DNA from: Clostridiaceae bacterium
GTDB taxonomy: Bacteria; Bacillota; Clostridia; Oscillospirales; Acutalibacteraceae
NCBI GenBank assembly: GCA_016281115.1
Contig: JAEEHZ010000118.1
Location: 1-15,934, forward strand
Reading direction: 5' to 3'
DNA length: 15,934 bases
Position 1 is the first letter of the stretch, and each line of letters opens with the position of its first letter. The notes under the pieces are model-generated. The model was not told the origin of the DNA. It made no database searches and saw only the letters and a program-made list of their open reading frames with translations. Positions 15,403-15,934 of this stretch are shown in pieces. The translations under genes and the position numbers were made by a program.

Positions 15403-15934
15403 ATGGAGATACTTCTTGCTTCCGAAAACGCCCATAAATTAGAGGAGCTTTCACGAATTTTAAAGCCATTGGGATTTAATGTTGTTACCCCAAGCCAAAA
15501 GGGAATAGATTTAGGGTTTGTGGAAGAAAACGGAAATACATTAATCGAAAATTCACGCATTAAGGCGAATAACGCGAGAAGAATTTCGGGTATGCCCGTT
15601 ATCGCGGACGATACAGGGCTTATCGTTGAGGCTTTAGGCGGATTGCCGGGCGTTCATACGGCAAGGTTTGCAGGTGAAAACGCAACTGACAAAGAAAATG
15701 TCGACAAGCTTTTATATAAAATGAAAGATGTTCCAAAATCTGAGCGTACGGCAAAGTTTGTTACCTCAATTTGCTGTATTTTAAGCGATGATATAACGAT
15801 CGAGGTCGAAGGTGAGTGCAAAGGGGAAATTGCATTTGAACGCTCGGGTGATAACGGCTTTGGCTATGATCCCGTGTTTATATGCGAAAAATACGGCAGA
15901 ACATTTGCTAATTGCACTGCAGAGGAAAAAGACA
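15403..15934 (+). CDS. rdgB: XTP/dITP pyrophosphatase, RdgB/HAM1 family (3' end outside window)
   Basis: This enzyme hydrolyses non-canonical purine nucleoside triphosphates (XTP, ITP, dITP) to monophosphates, keeping deaminated bases out of DNA and RNA. The first 177 residues are visible and the frame is open at the right edge; the family is normally about 195-205 residues, so roughly 20 are missing. Motifs seen: LLASENAHKLEEL (4-16, the SxNxxK phosphate-binding loop), LIENSRIKANNA (47-58), VIADDTGLIVEALGG (66-80, with the catalytic Asp pair 69-70), PGVHTARFAG (82-91) and GFGYDPVF (152-159). ATG 15403 follows GGAG (15394-15397) by five bases. The gap from ftsY is 47 bases and holds a hairpin, so it may be partly separate in expression. 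Confidence 0.96.
   Translation, partial: MEILLASENAHKLEELSRILKPLGFNVVTPSQKGIDLGFVEENGNTLIENSRIKANNARRISGMPVIADDTGLIVEALGGLPGVHTARFAGENATDKENVDKLLYKMKDVPKSERTAKFVTSICCILSDDITIEVEGECKGEIAFERSGDNGFGYDPVFICEKYGRTFANCTAEEKD

Noticed and set aside
1..15934. A hidden defence, phage or biosynthetic system
   Set aside because: Every stretch longer than 60 bases is accounted for by recognisable housekeeping or transport genes; no integrase, transposase, direct repeat array or atypical coding block was seen.

Overview
The window is a single-direction block of housekeeping genes from a low-to-moderate GC Firmicute, most likely an anaerobic Clostridia-class (Oscillospiraceae/Lachnospiraceae-like) bacterium. 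This rests on the gene content and order (dprA-topA-trmFO, then plsX-rnc-radical SAM-smc-ftsY), on strong AGGAGG-type ribosome binding sites, and on a folate-dependent TrmFO instead of a SAM-dependent TrmA. No species can be named from this sequence alone.

Layout. (1) Positions 1-2704 hold an energy-coupling factor (ECF) vitamin or micronutrient importer: the 3' end of ecfT, one gene carrying two fused EcfA-type ATPase domains, and a substrate-binding S component of unassigned specificity. (2) Positions 2727-8108 hold a TrmH/SpoU-family rRNA/tRNA 2'-O-methyltransferase, dprA, topA and trmFO. (3) Positions 8113-10884 hold plsX, rnc (RNase III) and an Elp3-like radical SAM protein of unknown function. 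(4) Positions 10850-15355 hold smc and ftsY. (5) An XTP/dITP pyrophosphatase gene (rdgB/HAM1) starts at 15403 and runs off the right edge.

All eleven genes are on the + strand. Gaps between them never exceed 59 bases, and four neighbouring pairs overlap (ecfA-ecfS, dprA-topA, rnc-radical SAM, radical SAM-smc). No intrinsic terminator pointing along the + strand was found, so much of the window could be read as one or a few long polycistronic units with translational coupling. Two themes recur: nucleic-acid handling and chromosome maintenance (DprA, TopA, SMC, RdgB), and RNA modification or processing (TrmH-like, TrmFO, RNase III, perhaps the radical SAM enzyme). Membrane biogenesis is represented by PlsX and FtsY.

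I found no phage, insertion sequence, CRISPR array, tRNA/rRNA gene or defence system, and I do not think the window holds an undescribed system. The points most worth a second look are an apparent ATT start codon for the radical SAM gene overlapping the rnc stop, a possible KH-like RNA-binding tail on that protein, a Walker A substitution in the first EcfA domain, the missing acpP between plsX and rnc, and a hairpin between ftsY and rdgB that looks like a terminator only on the minus strand.
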